DNA of 64,000 nucleotides from Medicago truncatula (taxonomy: Eukaryota; Streptophyta; Magnoliopsida; Fabales; Fabaceae). The translations under genes and the position numbers were made by a program. The notes beneath the pieces were generated by a model. The model saw only the letters and a program-made list of their open reading frames with translations. It was not told the DNA's origin and searched no databases. The stretch spans positions 47,442,255-47,506,254 of the forward strand of contig NC_053048.1 in assembly GCF_003473485.1 (NCBI RefSeq), read 5' to 3'. This document shows positions 35,380 to 47,093 of this stretch, one piece after another; position 1 is the first letter of the stretch; every line of letters starts with the position of its first letter.

Positions 35380-36205
35380 GGCTCTGTTTGGTAAAAATAG
35401 CGGATAACTGATAAGCTAGCTGATAGCTTTTAGCTGATAAGCTAACTGAAGTGTTTGGTAAAAATAGCGGTTCAACTAGCTGATAAATGTAAAATGACAT
35501 AAAGGGTATTCTTAATTCATAATAAAAATTATATCATTAATTTAAGTATTTGTAATTTTGTAAACTAATTTTTCTTTAAAAAAATACTTTAAATTTATTA
35601 ATTTAATATATCCTATGTATTATAAATTAAATTAAATTTTATTCACTAAAATTTTATCTTATATTTATTATCATTTAAGTGTTTTCACTTTATAAAAAAA
35701 ATAACATTTACCTCAAAAACAAAAAAAAGGTTGCACTAATAGAGTAATACTAATAACAGAGAATAAAGAAAATAACACTTACCTCAAAAAAAAAAAAGTA
35801 ACACTAATAGAATAATAGTAATTTGTTTCGTAAAAAAAAAAAAAAAAAACGAAGGTATATATTTTTTCAAAAAAAAAAAAAAAAAGGCCAGCTGATATAT
35901 ATACAAAAATTGGAATAAAGGGATGGTAGTCTTTATAACGTAGCTTATTATAAAAATTATAATGGATAAAAATACAATTTAAATGAAATAATAAGGGTAA
36001 AATTTGAAGAAAAAGTGAGAAGCTATAAGCTATAAGCTCAAACGCTACTTGGAATAGCTTCTGAAAAATAGCTTATAAGCTCGTGAAATAAGCTATAAGC
36101 TCATGGTGAAAAAGTGTTGCCAAACAGAGTTTTTTTTGTCAAACGAGCTTATAAGCTATAAGCTAAAAGCTAAAAGCTCTTTTTTGAGGTTAACCAAACA
36201 GACCC
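35380..36205. mobile_element. Tourist/Harbinger-like non-autonomous element, 826 bp
   Basis: The left end is ggctctgtttggtaaaaata and the right end, reversed, is gggtctgtttggtt. The subterminal zones on both sides are packed with the phrase gcttataagctataagct and variants. It is flanked by TAT at 35377-35379 and 36206-36208. The interior is AT-rich with poly-A runs and carries no transposase. Confidence 0.75.
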
Positions 36206-36799
36206 TATGCTACTTAATACTGCATCGAACCCCACCGGTAGATTTATTGTGCTGGAACAGCAGGGCATATGGTTAGGAAGAAGATCCATAAAAACATGGA
36301 GACAAGACTGTCATGAGGGAGTTCAAATCCAACAAGTTAACTTTAAGATTGTGTCTAGTTCGCCGAAGATGCATCTGTCTCATCGCCTTATAGTTATACT
36401 ACGATTCACATTAATTATTTTTTTACAGTATATGTAGAAATTTTATTATTTGAATTTCACTTAACAAAATTGTTTTATAATTTATAGTACAAAATAATGA
36501 TAGCAACCTTTAAATAGTAAAATACATAAATGTTGTAAGTATTATTATAATAGAGAAAAATATATAATAATTGAGAGTGAAGAGCATTCACCCCACCCCA
36601 CCCATCCGTGCAATGCAAAAATGAAAATAAAATAAAAAAAGTCCACAGCAAAAAAACAAAATTTAGAAAAAACATTTTGCAGAAAGCAAGCAAGCTCTCG
36701 AAACCAGACACACCATATCTCTCTCTCACACACCAAACCTAACACACTTCATTTTATACAACAAAGTTAGTTCAGAAACCAAAAAAAGAAGCAAAAAAG
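36206..36799. other. upstream region of the 36800 gene
   Basis: AT-rich, with a run of CACCCCACCC at about 36590-36602 and CT-rich leader-like sequence just before the ATG. No gene was seen; the promoter is presumed here. Confidence 0.4.
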
Positions 36800-37684
36800 A
36801 TGAAGCTATCAACAACAAAAAGCATTTCAAGTCCAGCACGTACAGACAAGTTTCCACCACCATTAATGAGATTCTTAAGAACCAATGCAGGAAGTAGAAG
36901 TAGTAGAAGGTCAAGGTCAAGCCCCATGTTCGTTCTCCGTAACAAAAAAACCATTGAAACTACACAAGAACCTTCTTCCCCTAAAGTCACTTGCATGGGT
37001 CAAGTCAGAGCCAAACGTAGCTCATCCAAATCCTCCACCACTCCCACACACCACTGGTGGATTAAAAAGCCCAACCCATGCCGTTGTCGACTCGTTTGGC
37101 CCAAATGGGCTTTCTTCCGTAGAAAAAAACCAACTAAACCTAAACAAGATTCAGTTAAATCAGAGTCTAACAGAAATAGTAATTTCACCCTAGAAGATGA
37201 ACAAAGAGTTAGTGTTAGTGTTGAATCTGTTGATAATGCTATTGTTTCAAATTCAAATTGTTCTACTCCTCCGAAAAACGCTTTGTTATTAACAAGGTGT
37301 AGATCCGCTCCATACAGATCTTCATCTCTTGCGAGTAGGTTTTGGAGTTCACCTTTGAGAAATGAAGAAGAAACAGAGTCTACTTCCATTGACGATAACG
37401 AGGAATCAAGTTCGCAATCGCAGAAGAGAGAATCGGTTTCTGATAAAGAGGATTCGATAGGTGAAAGAATTGGTTTGACTAAGGATTTGGAGAATGTTCA
37501 AGAGTTGTTGTTGAAGGGAAGGGTAAAAAAGGAAGAAGAAGATTCTGCGGTGGCGCGTCCTGTTGTACTGACTCGGTGTAAATCGGAACCGGCGAGAGTA
37601 AGTTACAGAATTGACCCTGAGGTAAATAGTAATTTGTGGAAAAAGACTAGGTTGGGTTTTCCTCTCCACATACTTTCTGATTAA
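36800..37684 (+). CDS. basic Ser-rich plant protein, syringolide-induced 14-1-1-like
   Basis: A single exon of 294 codons. It opens MKLSTTKSISSPARTDKFPP and PLMRFLRT, then an Arg/Ser-rich stretch, SSPMFVLRNKK, EPSSPKVTCMGQVR, a Trp/Cys-containing block HHWWIKKPNPCRCRLVW, LLLTRCRSAPYRSSSLASRF, an acidic Ser/Glu region, and VVLTRCKSEPARVSY near the end. The repeated LTRC-(R/K)-S-x-P pattern and the PSSPKVTCMGQVR box mark a plant family that I recall being named after the soybean syringolide-induced protein 14-1-1. Its molecular function is unknown. No signal peptide or membrane segment is visible; the basic patches suggest a nuclear or nucleic-acid-associated protein, which is inference. The start is the first ATG and fits the conserved N-terminus. 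Confidence 0.85.
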   Translation: MKLSTTKSISSPARTDKFPPPLMRFLRTNAGSRSSRRSRSSPMFVLRNKKTIETTQEPSSPKVTCMGQVRAKRSSSKSSTTPTHHWWIKKPNPCRCRLVWPKWAFFRRKKPTKPKQDSVKSESNRNSNFTLEDEQRVSVSVESVDNAIVSNSNCSTPPKNALLLTRCRSAPYRSSSLASRFWSSPLRNEEETESTSIDDNEESSSQSQKRESVSDKEDSIGERIGLTKDLENVQELLLKGRVKKEEEDSAVARPVVLTRCKSEPARVSYRIDPEVNSNLWKKTRLGFPLHILSD

Positions 37685-39500
37685 TCCATTATTATATTAC
37701 TTTATCTGTTTTATTCTTTTTTAGTTTCTGTTAATGGTTGCTGGGTTGAATTGAATATAGTTCTGAAAATCAGTTGAATATAATAATAATAGTAAACTTT
37801 TTTTTTGGCCCCGTGCTGTGTTGATATAATAGCTTGCTTTATACACCTGAAGCTCTGTATGTCTTCTGGTAACGTAAAAAGGCTGTGTAGTACGTTTAAA
37901 AAAAGCAAGAGCAGACAAATTATTCACAGCTTTACATTTAACATTTTAGATATGTTTAGAGAAAAAATAATAGACATATTAAATTGAGATAAACAAATAA
38001 TAAATTCTCATGTAGGCATTTGACGTCTTGTGGTGGGAAATACTTATATGACATTGAGTTCTATTTTAGTGTATTTAATTGATTAAAGAATCATTAAAAT
38101 AAATTTATTTTGATAAGATAGAATTATTAGTCAATAGAGATAGAAGCAAACTTATCAAACTCAAAGTCACCCGATTAAAACTCCCTGCTGTGTGGGGACT
38201 TGGACTTGCTGTTTTCCAAATTTTTGATAGACTATTTGTAAATTCAAATTTGTACTAACAAAAGTAGAGACATCAAATTATATATGGATGGGTTGATGTT
38301 TGAACTATGATTCCCCCTTAAACTTATTTTCACGGGCAATTTATTCTTACAAAGAGAAGTTATATTTAGGAATACTTAAATAACAAAGTTTATATTGAAT
38401 TTATAAAAAAAAAATTGTTGTGTAGCAATCATAAGTTAAATGTTTCACATTGATTAGAAAAGGGGAGATTGAACATTTTAGAATTGATAGGATCAATAAA
38501 TTCAATATCTTTAGGTTTTGGGTTAAAGGTGTAGTATTCAACTCACTTATGTGGCTGCTTTGAATCTAATATTGGTGATCTTCCCGACCAACAATGGTAT
38601 AAGAGTTGTTGTTCGACCGGTTATTTGTGTAAAAAGTATTCATGACAATGTATTGAACATTTTGTAAGTGAGATAACTCAAAAATGCGACGTTTAAAGTT
38701 TTAGGTTAAAATGTGACCTTCACTTATGTGATTGTTATTGGTTTAATGTAGATGGTCTCCAAACTCCCCTCGTGACCAACAATTTTTAATAATTTTACTT
38801 TCTGCAAAAATATTTTTTTTTGATAAATTAATTGTTATTTACCAGTAACTCTTTGCACCCTCGGTGGAACAAGAATTGATTTTTTGAGAATATACGTGGC
38901 AATGAGTTTTCTTTTTTGCATAAGCAATGGAATCCCTCGGTGTACAATGGGAGAGGGCTGCAATTAGCTTTCACGTGCTGGTTTTTTGTTTGTTTCCATA
39001 AAAATCAAACTAATAATTTCATTTGTTTTTATCTTATTCATACTTCACTTTTGATTAAATTAATACAGGAACGGTGTTCAGACTAAGATTTGGAAACTTT
39101 CTTTTTTAAAATAATGATTCTCTAACTTATGATATATTGGGGAAAAAGTAGAGGAGATGTGATAAATAATTCAATAACAATTAAAAAAGATACTATTAAA
39201 AGGGAAAATGAAGTGTAAATATAAGAAAGAAAATATATAAGATTTGTCTTTTGAAGGCATTCGAGACAGCATAACACACTCGTCTGAATGTAACCTTGGA
39301 TGCTCTGACCAACTTTCCTACCTTAGAAATATAAGAAAGAAAATAAGATTTGTCTTTTGAAGGCACTTTTGAAGGCAAAGTGAAAAGTTAATACATCCAA
39401 AAATATATTATTTATGATGACTATGAGGTTTGATCATCTCCTTTTTTTAACTCCTTAGAAATATCGGATTTAATCGTAAAATTTCCGTTCACTTTGAGGG
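37685..39500. other. intergenic DNA with a local partial duplication
   Basis: AT-rich. The phrase aaatataagaaagaaaata followed by gatttgtcttttgaaggca occurs at about 39217-39260 and again at about 39327-39365, so roughly 110 bases were duplicated. No gene was seen. Confidence 0.45.
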
Positions 39501-39509
39501 GCCAGGACC

Positions 39510-40074
39510 GGTGAGGTTTAGCATGGGAAAATTACTTTTTTCCCACGGGAAAGTTAGTTTTTAATCATTAAATCAAACCAAGAACACATCATTATCATTC
39601 TCCCTCATCACTAGATTTTATAATTTTATTATTTTAAAAATAAAAAATATATTTCGAAATTAAAATAAAAAATTTAAAAATAAAAGTCTGATTGATACAA
39701 AAAAATATTTTCAGAAATTTTTACATTTTTTTCGAAATAAAAAAATTCTAAAAAAATATGGAAATTAATTTTTGAAAATTACAAAAATTTAATCTTCAAA
39801 AATCATAATTAAATTTTTTGAAAACAAGTTTATTTCAAAAAGTTTATTTATATTTTTTAAAATTTTGGAAAATTAATTTCCATATTTTTAAATTTATTTT
39901 TTATTTTTAAATGTTTATTTTAATTTCAAAATATATATATTTTTTTAAATAATAAAATTACAAAATCTAGTGATAAGGGAGTATGATAAGGATGTGTTCT
40001 TGATTTGATCTAATGGTCAAAAACTAACTTTCCCATAGTAAAAAAAAAGTAACTTTCCCATGCTAAACCTCACC
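39510..40074. mobile_element. Mutator-type foldback MITE, 565 bp
   Basis: The element starts ggtgaggtttagcatgggaa and ends with the reverse complement, ttcccatgctaaacctcacc. Complementarity extends through the arms (aaagttagtttttaatcatt; aagaacacatcattatcat), so most of the element is an inverted repeat. It is flanked by gccaggacc (39501-39509) and gccatgacc (40075-40083), a 9-base duplication with one mismatch. It codes for nothing. Confidence 0.9.
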
Positions 40075-40083
40075 GCCATGACC

Positions 40084-41832
40084 ACCTATCTTCTACTGCC
40101 TTGTGAAACGAAGTAAACATCACATTTTTTTGCTGGATATGATTTCCAGGACCATATTCATAGCAAGAGAATTTAGAACCTAGGATTGAACTTTAGGCAC
40201 AAACTTAAATATTATCTTCTCCTCGAGTGATATATATTCCACCCAATTCATGTAAGTAAAATCCATGTGCGTCAGTAATCAGTTGCATTCATGAATCGTT
40301 GAATTTTCCGTTTGTTAGTGGCATGTGATAATGTTGAATTGCATTTATAATTAGATGAAGTGACAGCAAAGTTGATAATTACTACTAGTAGTACTTGTTG
40401 ATAATAGGTGGTCCATTTCTGTCCATGCATTGGTAATTAAGTTACTACATTAAGTTTCGTTCATTTCATGGACCACTGAACGGAATATTTTTACCTTTTT
40501 TATTGACATGAACGGAATACCTGAACCTTGACGAAGTTATTTTGAAACTTGTTATTGATTTACTCTATTTCCCATTGATTGAGGTATTAGACCAAACGGG
40601 AAAATTGAATGTTATGAGGAGAAAGAAATGAATATTCCGTACAAATTAGCAACCACGATATCATTTACGAAATATGGAGGTAATTTACTTTGTAAGAACT
40701 GTTGTTTCAAGAGTGAAAGAAGACCAGTAGTATAATGCTTGTCAACAAAAAAAAAAAAAAAGACATGTAGTATAATAATAGTCTCGTGATAAAATTAAGC
40801 TCAAAGTTTCCGATGAAAATTTTTCATTTACTCATTTAAAGATAGAGCAATGCTATATATCAAGAAATTTTGTATCACAAAACAGTCCCGACAATAATAT
40901 TAACCAATAAAATCTTTGCCCGACCACAAATCATGGGTGGTGGGTCTTTTGATTTTTTTTTTTTTTTGATGAAACAATACTCAATCAAAACTGAAATCTA
41001 AAGCATTTTATCTTGCCACATTTTTTGAAAACTGTCGAGATGCAAAGATTCGTTTGATTAAGCATTTCCGTTAAAGAAATAATACCGCGCCACAAGATTG
41101 TTTCTTGTAGCAATTCTAATATGAGAGGGTTTTCAAGAAAAAACAACTGACTTTGCAAAATTTGGATTTGAATCCTCTCTTTGTTCTCATCCTCTCATCC
41201 TTCGTCAAAATGTATTTATTTATCTCTAGATTTTAAGATGATTAAGAGAGAGAGAGAAAACTAAAAAAATAAGATTAAGAGAGAGAAGATTGAGAGAGAT
41301 AAACACGATTTGGTGAATGAAGAAGAATGAGAGGATCCAATTTAACATTTGTCTTTAGCAAGCCTCGATTTGTCACACTCAACAACTCCTTAAAAATCAA
41401 GAAATAAGAAGATTTAACTGTAAAATTCCCGTTCAATTAAGGGACCAAGTCTGCCTATCTTCCCATGTAGGTCTAATAACAACACACAACCCAGCTAATA
41501 ATAGATGCACAAGTAGTAACCTCTAAAATCCCTGGCTCCCTCACACAAAAGTGCTTCAAGAAAATTCAAGAATAATTCTTATTGAGAGAATTGATTTCAA
41601 TCTACCTAGCTAACCATAAACGCGTAAAGCCCTTGTTGCCCATTTTTCTCAACATTGATCGCGAGAACCACTCTACCTAGCTAATCCATGAAACCTTTTA
41701 TGTCAAACTTATCTCTTCCTCCTTCCTTCAACTGTCAAAGTCACTGTAGCTTCCTTATTTGCCTTCCTTACCATTGGTTGTGTTCCAGCTCTCAAAACTT
41801 TTTCTTCCTTATTAAAATGAGAGCGACTGTCT
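40084..41832. other. intergenic DNA
   Basis: AT-rich with poly-A/T runs and a GA-rich patch at about 41240-41300. I saw no gene and no bounded mobile element. Confidence 0.4.
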
Positions 41833-41952
41833 AGAAATCTTAGCTCAACTGACAAATGTCGAAATTGTAAGGCCAGACATTGTGATCCGGGTTCAAACCC
41901 GAGACCTGAATGTGAGTTTAATTTCAGTGGATTATCATTTCGTCTAAGACCA
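41833..41952 (+). mobile_element. tRNA-derived SINE (family B)
   Basis: It reads tcttagctcaactgacaaat (A-box region), then gatccgggttcaaacccgag (B-box), then gtttaatttcagtggattat and a tcgtctaagac end. The same order and 3' end occur at 56379-56511. No clear target duplication was found here. Confidence 0.75.
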
Positions 41953-41987
41953 ACGAGAAAAAAACAATGAAAAAGACTGATTTTGGG

Positions 41988-42138
41988 TCTTATACTTCCC
42001 TAGCCAAACATTGTTAATCATCTCATTTACACTTTTGACATCTTTAAACTTCACAAAGCCAAATCTTTTACCCACTGGTCTAACTTTTTCAGAATACATA
42101 CATCCCCCACTCTCCCCAAATTGACGAACAACTTCCAT
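41988..42138 (-). mobile_element. fragment of LINE ORF1 with RRM-like domain
   Basis: The minus-strand frame reads MEVVRQFGESGGCMYSEKVR then PVGKRFGFVKFKDVKSVNEM and INNVWLGKYK. This has the RNP1-like GKRFGFVKF and the -NNVWLGKYK ending usual in the RRM of plant L1-type LINE ORF1 proteins. Only about 50 residues are recognisable. A host RRM gene fragment cannot be excluded. Confidence 0.5.
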
Positions 42139-42277
42139 ACAAGTAAATCAAACCAACCTAATCTAATATATTTTTAAACTAGAATGAAGTTAAGCTCTTA
42201 GGAAGGTTATGGATGAGCCCCCTTCTTCTCTGTACAATGTTTTCTAATCTAACAAAAGTTAACTCATGATGGATCAA

Positions 42278-42293
42278 CCCCCCCCCCCCCCCC
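42278..42293. repeat. run of 16 C
   Basis: An uninterrupted poly-C run, unusual in such AT-rich DNA and likely variable in length or assembly. Confidence 0.8.
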
Positions 42294-42377
42294 AAGAAAG
42301 TTTATTGGGATTTGATTCGTTAAGATTTACTTAAGGGTTATATCATATTTATTTTAGATTTTAAATTTTATATTCCC

Positions 42378-42506
42378 TTAGAAGGAGTCCATTAACAACA
42401 AGTTAATGGTTTAGTTCTAACCATATTTGATATTTGTTTGATATATACACGAGTTTGCTAATATGCTAGTTAACTCTTCAATTTAGAAGGAGTCCATTAA
42501 CAACAA
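42378..42506. repeat. 24-bp direct repeat, 105 bp apart
   Basis: The sequence ttagaaggagtccattaaca plus acaa occurs perfectly at 42378-42401 and 42483-42506. The 81 bases between the copies have no recognised element features. Confidence 0.9.
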
Positions 42507-43456
42507 CACTTTTTTGAAGGAAACAACAACACCTTTTTGGTTGGAAAATAATAGAGGAGAGGGGAGTAGTGAAATTTTGAAATCGTATTTGGTTGGTTCA
42601 ATTTTTGAAAGGGTTGATAAGGGGAAGAGCAAATATGAAATTTGTCTTTTGTTTTGTCCAAATGACAGTGGTACACACTCATGAGATGAGAAAGAATAAC
42701 ATGAAACAATAACATATACCAAAGTAAGAAGTTAAAAAGAATAAATGCAATAAACAAGTAAATATGGTGCAAAGGCACTGCACTCTCTTGGAGAGTGGAC
42801 AAGTCAAGCGACGATTCAATACGAATATAAGACTACCTTTGATAATAAATAAATCAGTGACGGTTCACCCAATAATCCAAAAGAGCAACAAACTCTAAAT
42901 TTTCACTTCTTGTGTAATGGGATCAAACCCAATAAGGATATGCAATCACAAACTAAGTTCTTCTATTCATAACACTTGCAAAATCATCCCTAAAGAGCAA
43001 TTAAGAATATAAATGCTCAAATACACATTAAAAAAAAAGTTATAATCAACCTCCTCGTTGGGATCTTTATTTCATTTGTGACTTCACTTGGATTATTTAG
43101 CCTCAGCCCTCAAGCGTTGCTTCTTTTATATTAGACTTGGGTGAAAGTAAAGCCTCCAAAATTTTGAGCCTTGTCTTTATCATAGACTTCTGCAAATATT
43201 TAAGAGGCGTGGCATCTTCAGACATTGAGTTTCATTTGGGCTTCGTTGATCTCCGTCAAAATCCTAATAGAGCTTAAAGTCGCCATTTGCTTCTTACTAT
43301 ATAACTTCTGTATTTTTTAGTTTCTTAGAAAAACAACTTTTGTAGATTTTAATTAGTATTGGCTTTGAATATATGATAAATGTAAATTAAAAAAAAAAAT
43401 GAGGTGTATTTAAACCTAAATTCACTATCATAACTAGACGTATCAATTAGCAAAAA
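42507..43456. other. intergenic DNA
   Basis: No gene or bounded element was identified in this stretch left of the CACTA element. Confidence 0.4.
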
Positions 43457-43459
43457 GAA

Positions 43460-46122
43460 CACTAGTGCAGAAAATATTTTTTAAATCAGGTGAATTTGAC
43501 TTTTTAAATCGGGTGACCATCCGACTTATAGGTGGCCGATTTAAAAAACTGTCTTTGTTTTTAAGTCTTCCCCCTTTACCCGATTTAAAATAGTTTAATT
43601 TAAATCGGTTGAACCCATCTAAAACATTTTAATTTAAATCGGATAAACCCACTTAAAAGGGTGAACAAGGGCATAAAAAATCTAGATTTTAAATCTGTTC
43701 AACCCATTTAAAATCTCTTTTTTTTTTTAAACACGATTATGGTGCAGAATTTAATATAATAACCAAAAATTTCATAAACTTAACAACTAATATGAAATAT
43801 CATATGAGCAAATTTCATATCAGATCTGTCATTGTTACAATATCAAACAAATCCAAAGTTACAATATCATAAAATTAAACAAAAGCTAAACATTGTTTCA
43901 AAGCATAGTTATTGACATAATTAAATTACATCAACTCTTTCCAAAATCAAACTTGCACAGCGTTCTTGAACTTTTGTCATTTCATCATCAGTAAACGGAG
44001 TTTTGTCTCCAAAAATCTAGAAAAAAAAAAAAAAGTTAAGATAACATATTAGAATATGGAATTAACTTTAAAAAAATATTAAGAAACACAAATGGTTGTA
44101 ATATTTAGTTACACACCATATTAAAGGAGGCAGATTGTAGATAACTAGGAGAATGGGCCATGAACTATGGTTACTACTTAAGTTTTCAAACGGATTCATT
44201 CCATCTGTAGCAAGTCCAAGCCTAAGGTTTCTTTTCTCTTTCCCGAATTCTGGATATAAATCATCAATTTTCTTCCATTGCAAAGAATCAGCCGGATGAC
44301 GAAGATACCCATCATGTTTCCTCTCATCTGAATGCCATATTAAATTTTTTGCATCACTTGCATTAGCAAACAATCAAGTCTTGGAATTATTGGTAGATAC
44401 CATAACACCTTCGCAGGAGGACACTTTGAGCTATCATCACAATCGAAATAATTGTCCTTCACTTTGTAGCGTGATAGCCCACACTTAGGACACTTCTTCA
44501 ACGTTTCAAACTCATTTCGGTACAATATACAATCATTTGGGCAAGCATGTATTTTCTTATAGTCCATACCCATCAGACACAATATCTTCTTAGCCGCATA
44601 GTTACGATTGGGCAATGTGTTACCTTCTGGCAGCATTTCTTTCAACAGCTCAAGCAATTCAGTGAAGCTTTTATCTATCCATCCATGTCTTGCTTTCAAG
44701 TTGAACAATCTCAGCACCGCAGCCAGCAGTGACATGTTTGTGCACCCCGGATACAAAGGCTCTTCTTTGTCACGACACAAATTGTCATACACATGCGCTT
44801 GTTGAAAAGACTCTTGGCCGATATCACAAATCATGTCCTCTAGCCGATAACCATTCATATAAACATCGACTTTCTTTCTTTTTGACCCACCTGTATTGTT
44901 TACCGACTCACCATGCCATATCCATTTGGTATAATTTTGGCAAATCCCATCACAAATAAGATGCTCTATTATTAGCTCGAAATGGAATGGGCCTCCGTTG
45001 AAACATTTAACACAAGGACAATTAAACCTTCCATTATTCTCAGGAAGTTTTTCAAAAGCAAATTGTATAAACTCTGTCACTCTTTTCCTATACTCTTCAC
45101 TAGCGCGGTTAGCACTCATCCAACTACGATCCATAACTACTGACTGAAATAACCTACGACCACAAAAACTACATTAAGGTGCTTACTTGGACTAACATAG
45201 TTAAAGAGCAGATAGTGAAGGTATTCACTATGTTCTATGAAAGGAGAGGAGACAAAAAGTTAAGAATAGCTAGTAAAGAGCAGTTTTATGTGAAAGTGAC
45301 TCAAATAAGTCAATGGTGCAGCAACTCACATCAGACTAATATTTGTAATTTTATATACCCAAAAATGCTTGAGTGGAATGCTAGATAGGCTTGATGGCTA
45401 CTTACAATTATAAAATTACCAAATCATCATAAATGATGGCAGGACTTGTGCACAACACAAGCTAAAATGTTAGAATGTTACACTTTGCTTCACATAGACA
45501 TGTATGTCAATTTCTCTTGTTTTAGGGTTATGCAGAACTTAACCTTTAGATTGAAGATATGTCGGTGTCCGACATGAAGACAAAACTAGTATAAGTAATT
45601 ACATTGAATTACTTTTATTTTCTCGAATTATTATTAATGTCGACATGTCAATATCGGTGTTGAATTCGGTGTTTGTGTCTACAGTATCAATGTTCCATAA
45701 GTTATGATTCATGCTTGTTTCACTCTAACATTATTCTCTGATGAACCACACTAACTTGACAGTACGAAATGGCAGTTAGCACTGAAAACAAACTACAGCT
45801 ATGATTGAGAAGGATTGGGTGGTTTGGTGGTTTCACGATGGAGAAGGATTTGGATTTGGTGGTTCACGATTGAAAGGGAAAAGGGAAAGTGAAAAGGGAA
45901 AAGTGGAAAAAGGGATAATGAAATGTGAATTTTTTTTAGGAGGGGCACTTGGCGCTTTACATTTGGTTTGGAACTTTGAATTTTGATAAATAGTTTTTAA
46001 ATGGGGTGAAACAATTTAATATCATTAGAAGTTAAAAATTTCCATTACACCCAGCTTTTTAAGTCATGTGGATAGCAACTCATTTAAAATCCTAGATTTA
46101 ATAAGTGTTTTTTGTACTAGTG
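43460..46122 (-). mobile_element. CACTA (En/Spm) DNA transposon, complete ends, internally reduced
   Basis: The left end is cactagtgcagaaaatattt and the right end, reversed, is cactagtacaaaaaacactt. The flanking triplet GAA at 43457-43459 and 46123-46125 is the 3-base target duplication expected for CACTA elements. Subterminal repeats of the form tttaaatcggttgaacc stand in both orientations near the left end, with weaker ones near the right. The body carries only the first part of a TNP2-type transposase on the minus strand. At 2663 bases it is much shorter than autonomous plant CACTA elements, so it is a deletion derivative that would need transposase from elsewhere. Confidence 0.92.
43921..45134 (-). 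pseudogene. partial TNP2-type transposase gene of the CACTA element
   Basis: The start MDRSWMSANRASEEYRKRVT is the transposase-associated domain, with the zinc-binding set CPCVKC and later H residues. TNP2 text follows: LLRLFNLKARHGWIDKSF-like, MLPEGNTLPNRNYAAKKILC, KIHACPNDCILYRNEFE, CPKCGLSRYK and KVLWYLPIIPRL. A one-base frame change near 44370 shifts into FANASDAKNLIWHSDERKHD and NLRLGLATDGMNPFENLSSN up to IYNLPPLIW near 44105. The catalytic remainder is absent. A possible last exon (44016-43921) reads FGDKTPFTDDEMTKVQERCA and ends at TAA. The gene is a non-functional remnant. Confidence 0.85.
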
Positions 46123-46125
46123 GAA

Positions 46126-47002
46126 GGAATTAAATATTATTTAAAAAGTTAAAAATGTACTATTTACTTTTGAATTTTTTGTTTTTGTTTTTGTTTTTTG
46201 TTTTTTTGGTTTACTATTAATAACAAAACAGTTACCTTTACTTCAAAAGAAAAAAAGATACCTTATTTTCAAATTTTAAAATGTATATAATATACTAAAA
46301 AAAGGAGTAAATATTAGTATTTTTTGCAATTTTTTTTTAAAGAATAACATAAATAAATAAAGATGATAGTTTTATAATGAATGGTAAAAAATAAAAATAA
46401 AAATATCTTAGAAAACAAATTGGCCCTTGGGTACTTCAAAACTGTTCTTCCAGATTAAGCTAAAAAGTTAAAAATGAGACGTATATGGGCATATAGTTAT
46501 GGAAGCATTAATGTCACAAACCAACACATCCACGTCGATACCTCACAACTTATTGCTGTGTCGATGGTGACGGTTTCAATATCAACAATAAGCTCTTTAT
46601 TTTTCTTTCAAAAGAAAAACTTCATACACTCATTTTTTTTAAAAAAAAAATTGGTATTCTTTGTATGTATAACAGTAGATACTAGTCCATCAAGCCTTCT
46701 AGCACCTTAATAGACGGCAAATTCTTTTTAAAAGTTAATCGATCTCAAACTTTGGTTAATCTATCTCATTTTCTATCACACGACTAAACTATCACATCAA
46801 TCACATTATGGGTGTGCACAAGAATTTCCTTTCAATATTGTCAAAAAATATGAAAATATGAAATAATGAAATTTATACTCAACGGTATTTTGCCTCTTGG
46901 TTATGCCTTTGACCATGTAGTTATGTTTCTTCCGTGAACTTGCATACATTAGTCCCCACTCCTTAAAACCCCATCTTCTTTTTTCATTTTCTTTCTTTCC
47001 AC
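46126..47002. other. intergenic DNA upstream of the small secreted protein gene
   Basis: AT-rich with poly-T runs near 46330 and 46200. No gene was seen. The last 100 bases are CT-rich, as expected for a promoter/leader. Confidence 0.4.
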
Positions 47003-47011
47003 CTTATAAAT
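47003..47011 (+). promoter_or_regulatory. candidate TATA box of the small secreted protein gene
   Basis: cttataaat lies 83 bases before the ATG at 47094, in a CT-rich setting typical of plant core promoters. Confidence 0.55.
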
Positions 47012-47093
47012 CACCCAATAATCTTAGTATTTTCTTCTTATACTTCTACTAGTTTTTAGTTAAAAACCCTCAAGAAATTTGTGCATGTCATAC

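Noticed and set aside
36885-37669. Several other open frames over the 36800 gene on both strands
   Set aside because: The 294-codon frame has family motifs (PSSPKVTCMGQVR, LTRCRSAP); the others are shadows.
43921-45134. Host gene of unknown function
   Set aside because: The MDRSWM opening, CPCVKC and TNP2 motifs and the enclosing CACTA termini show it is a transposon gene remnant.
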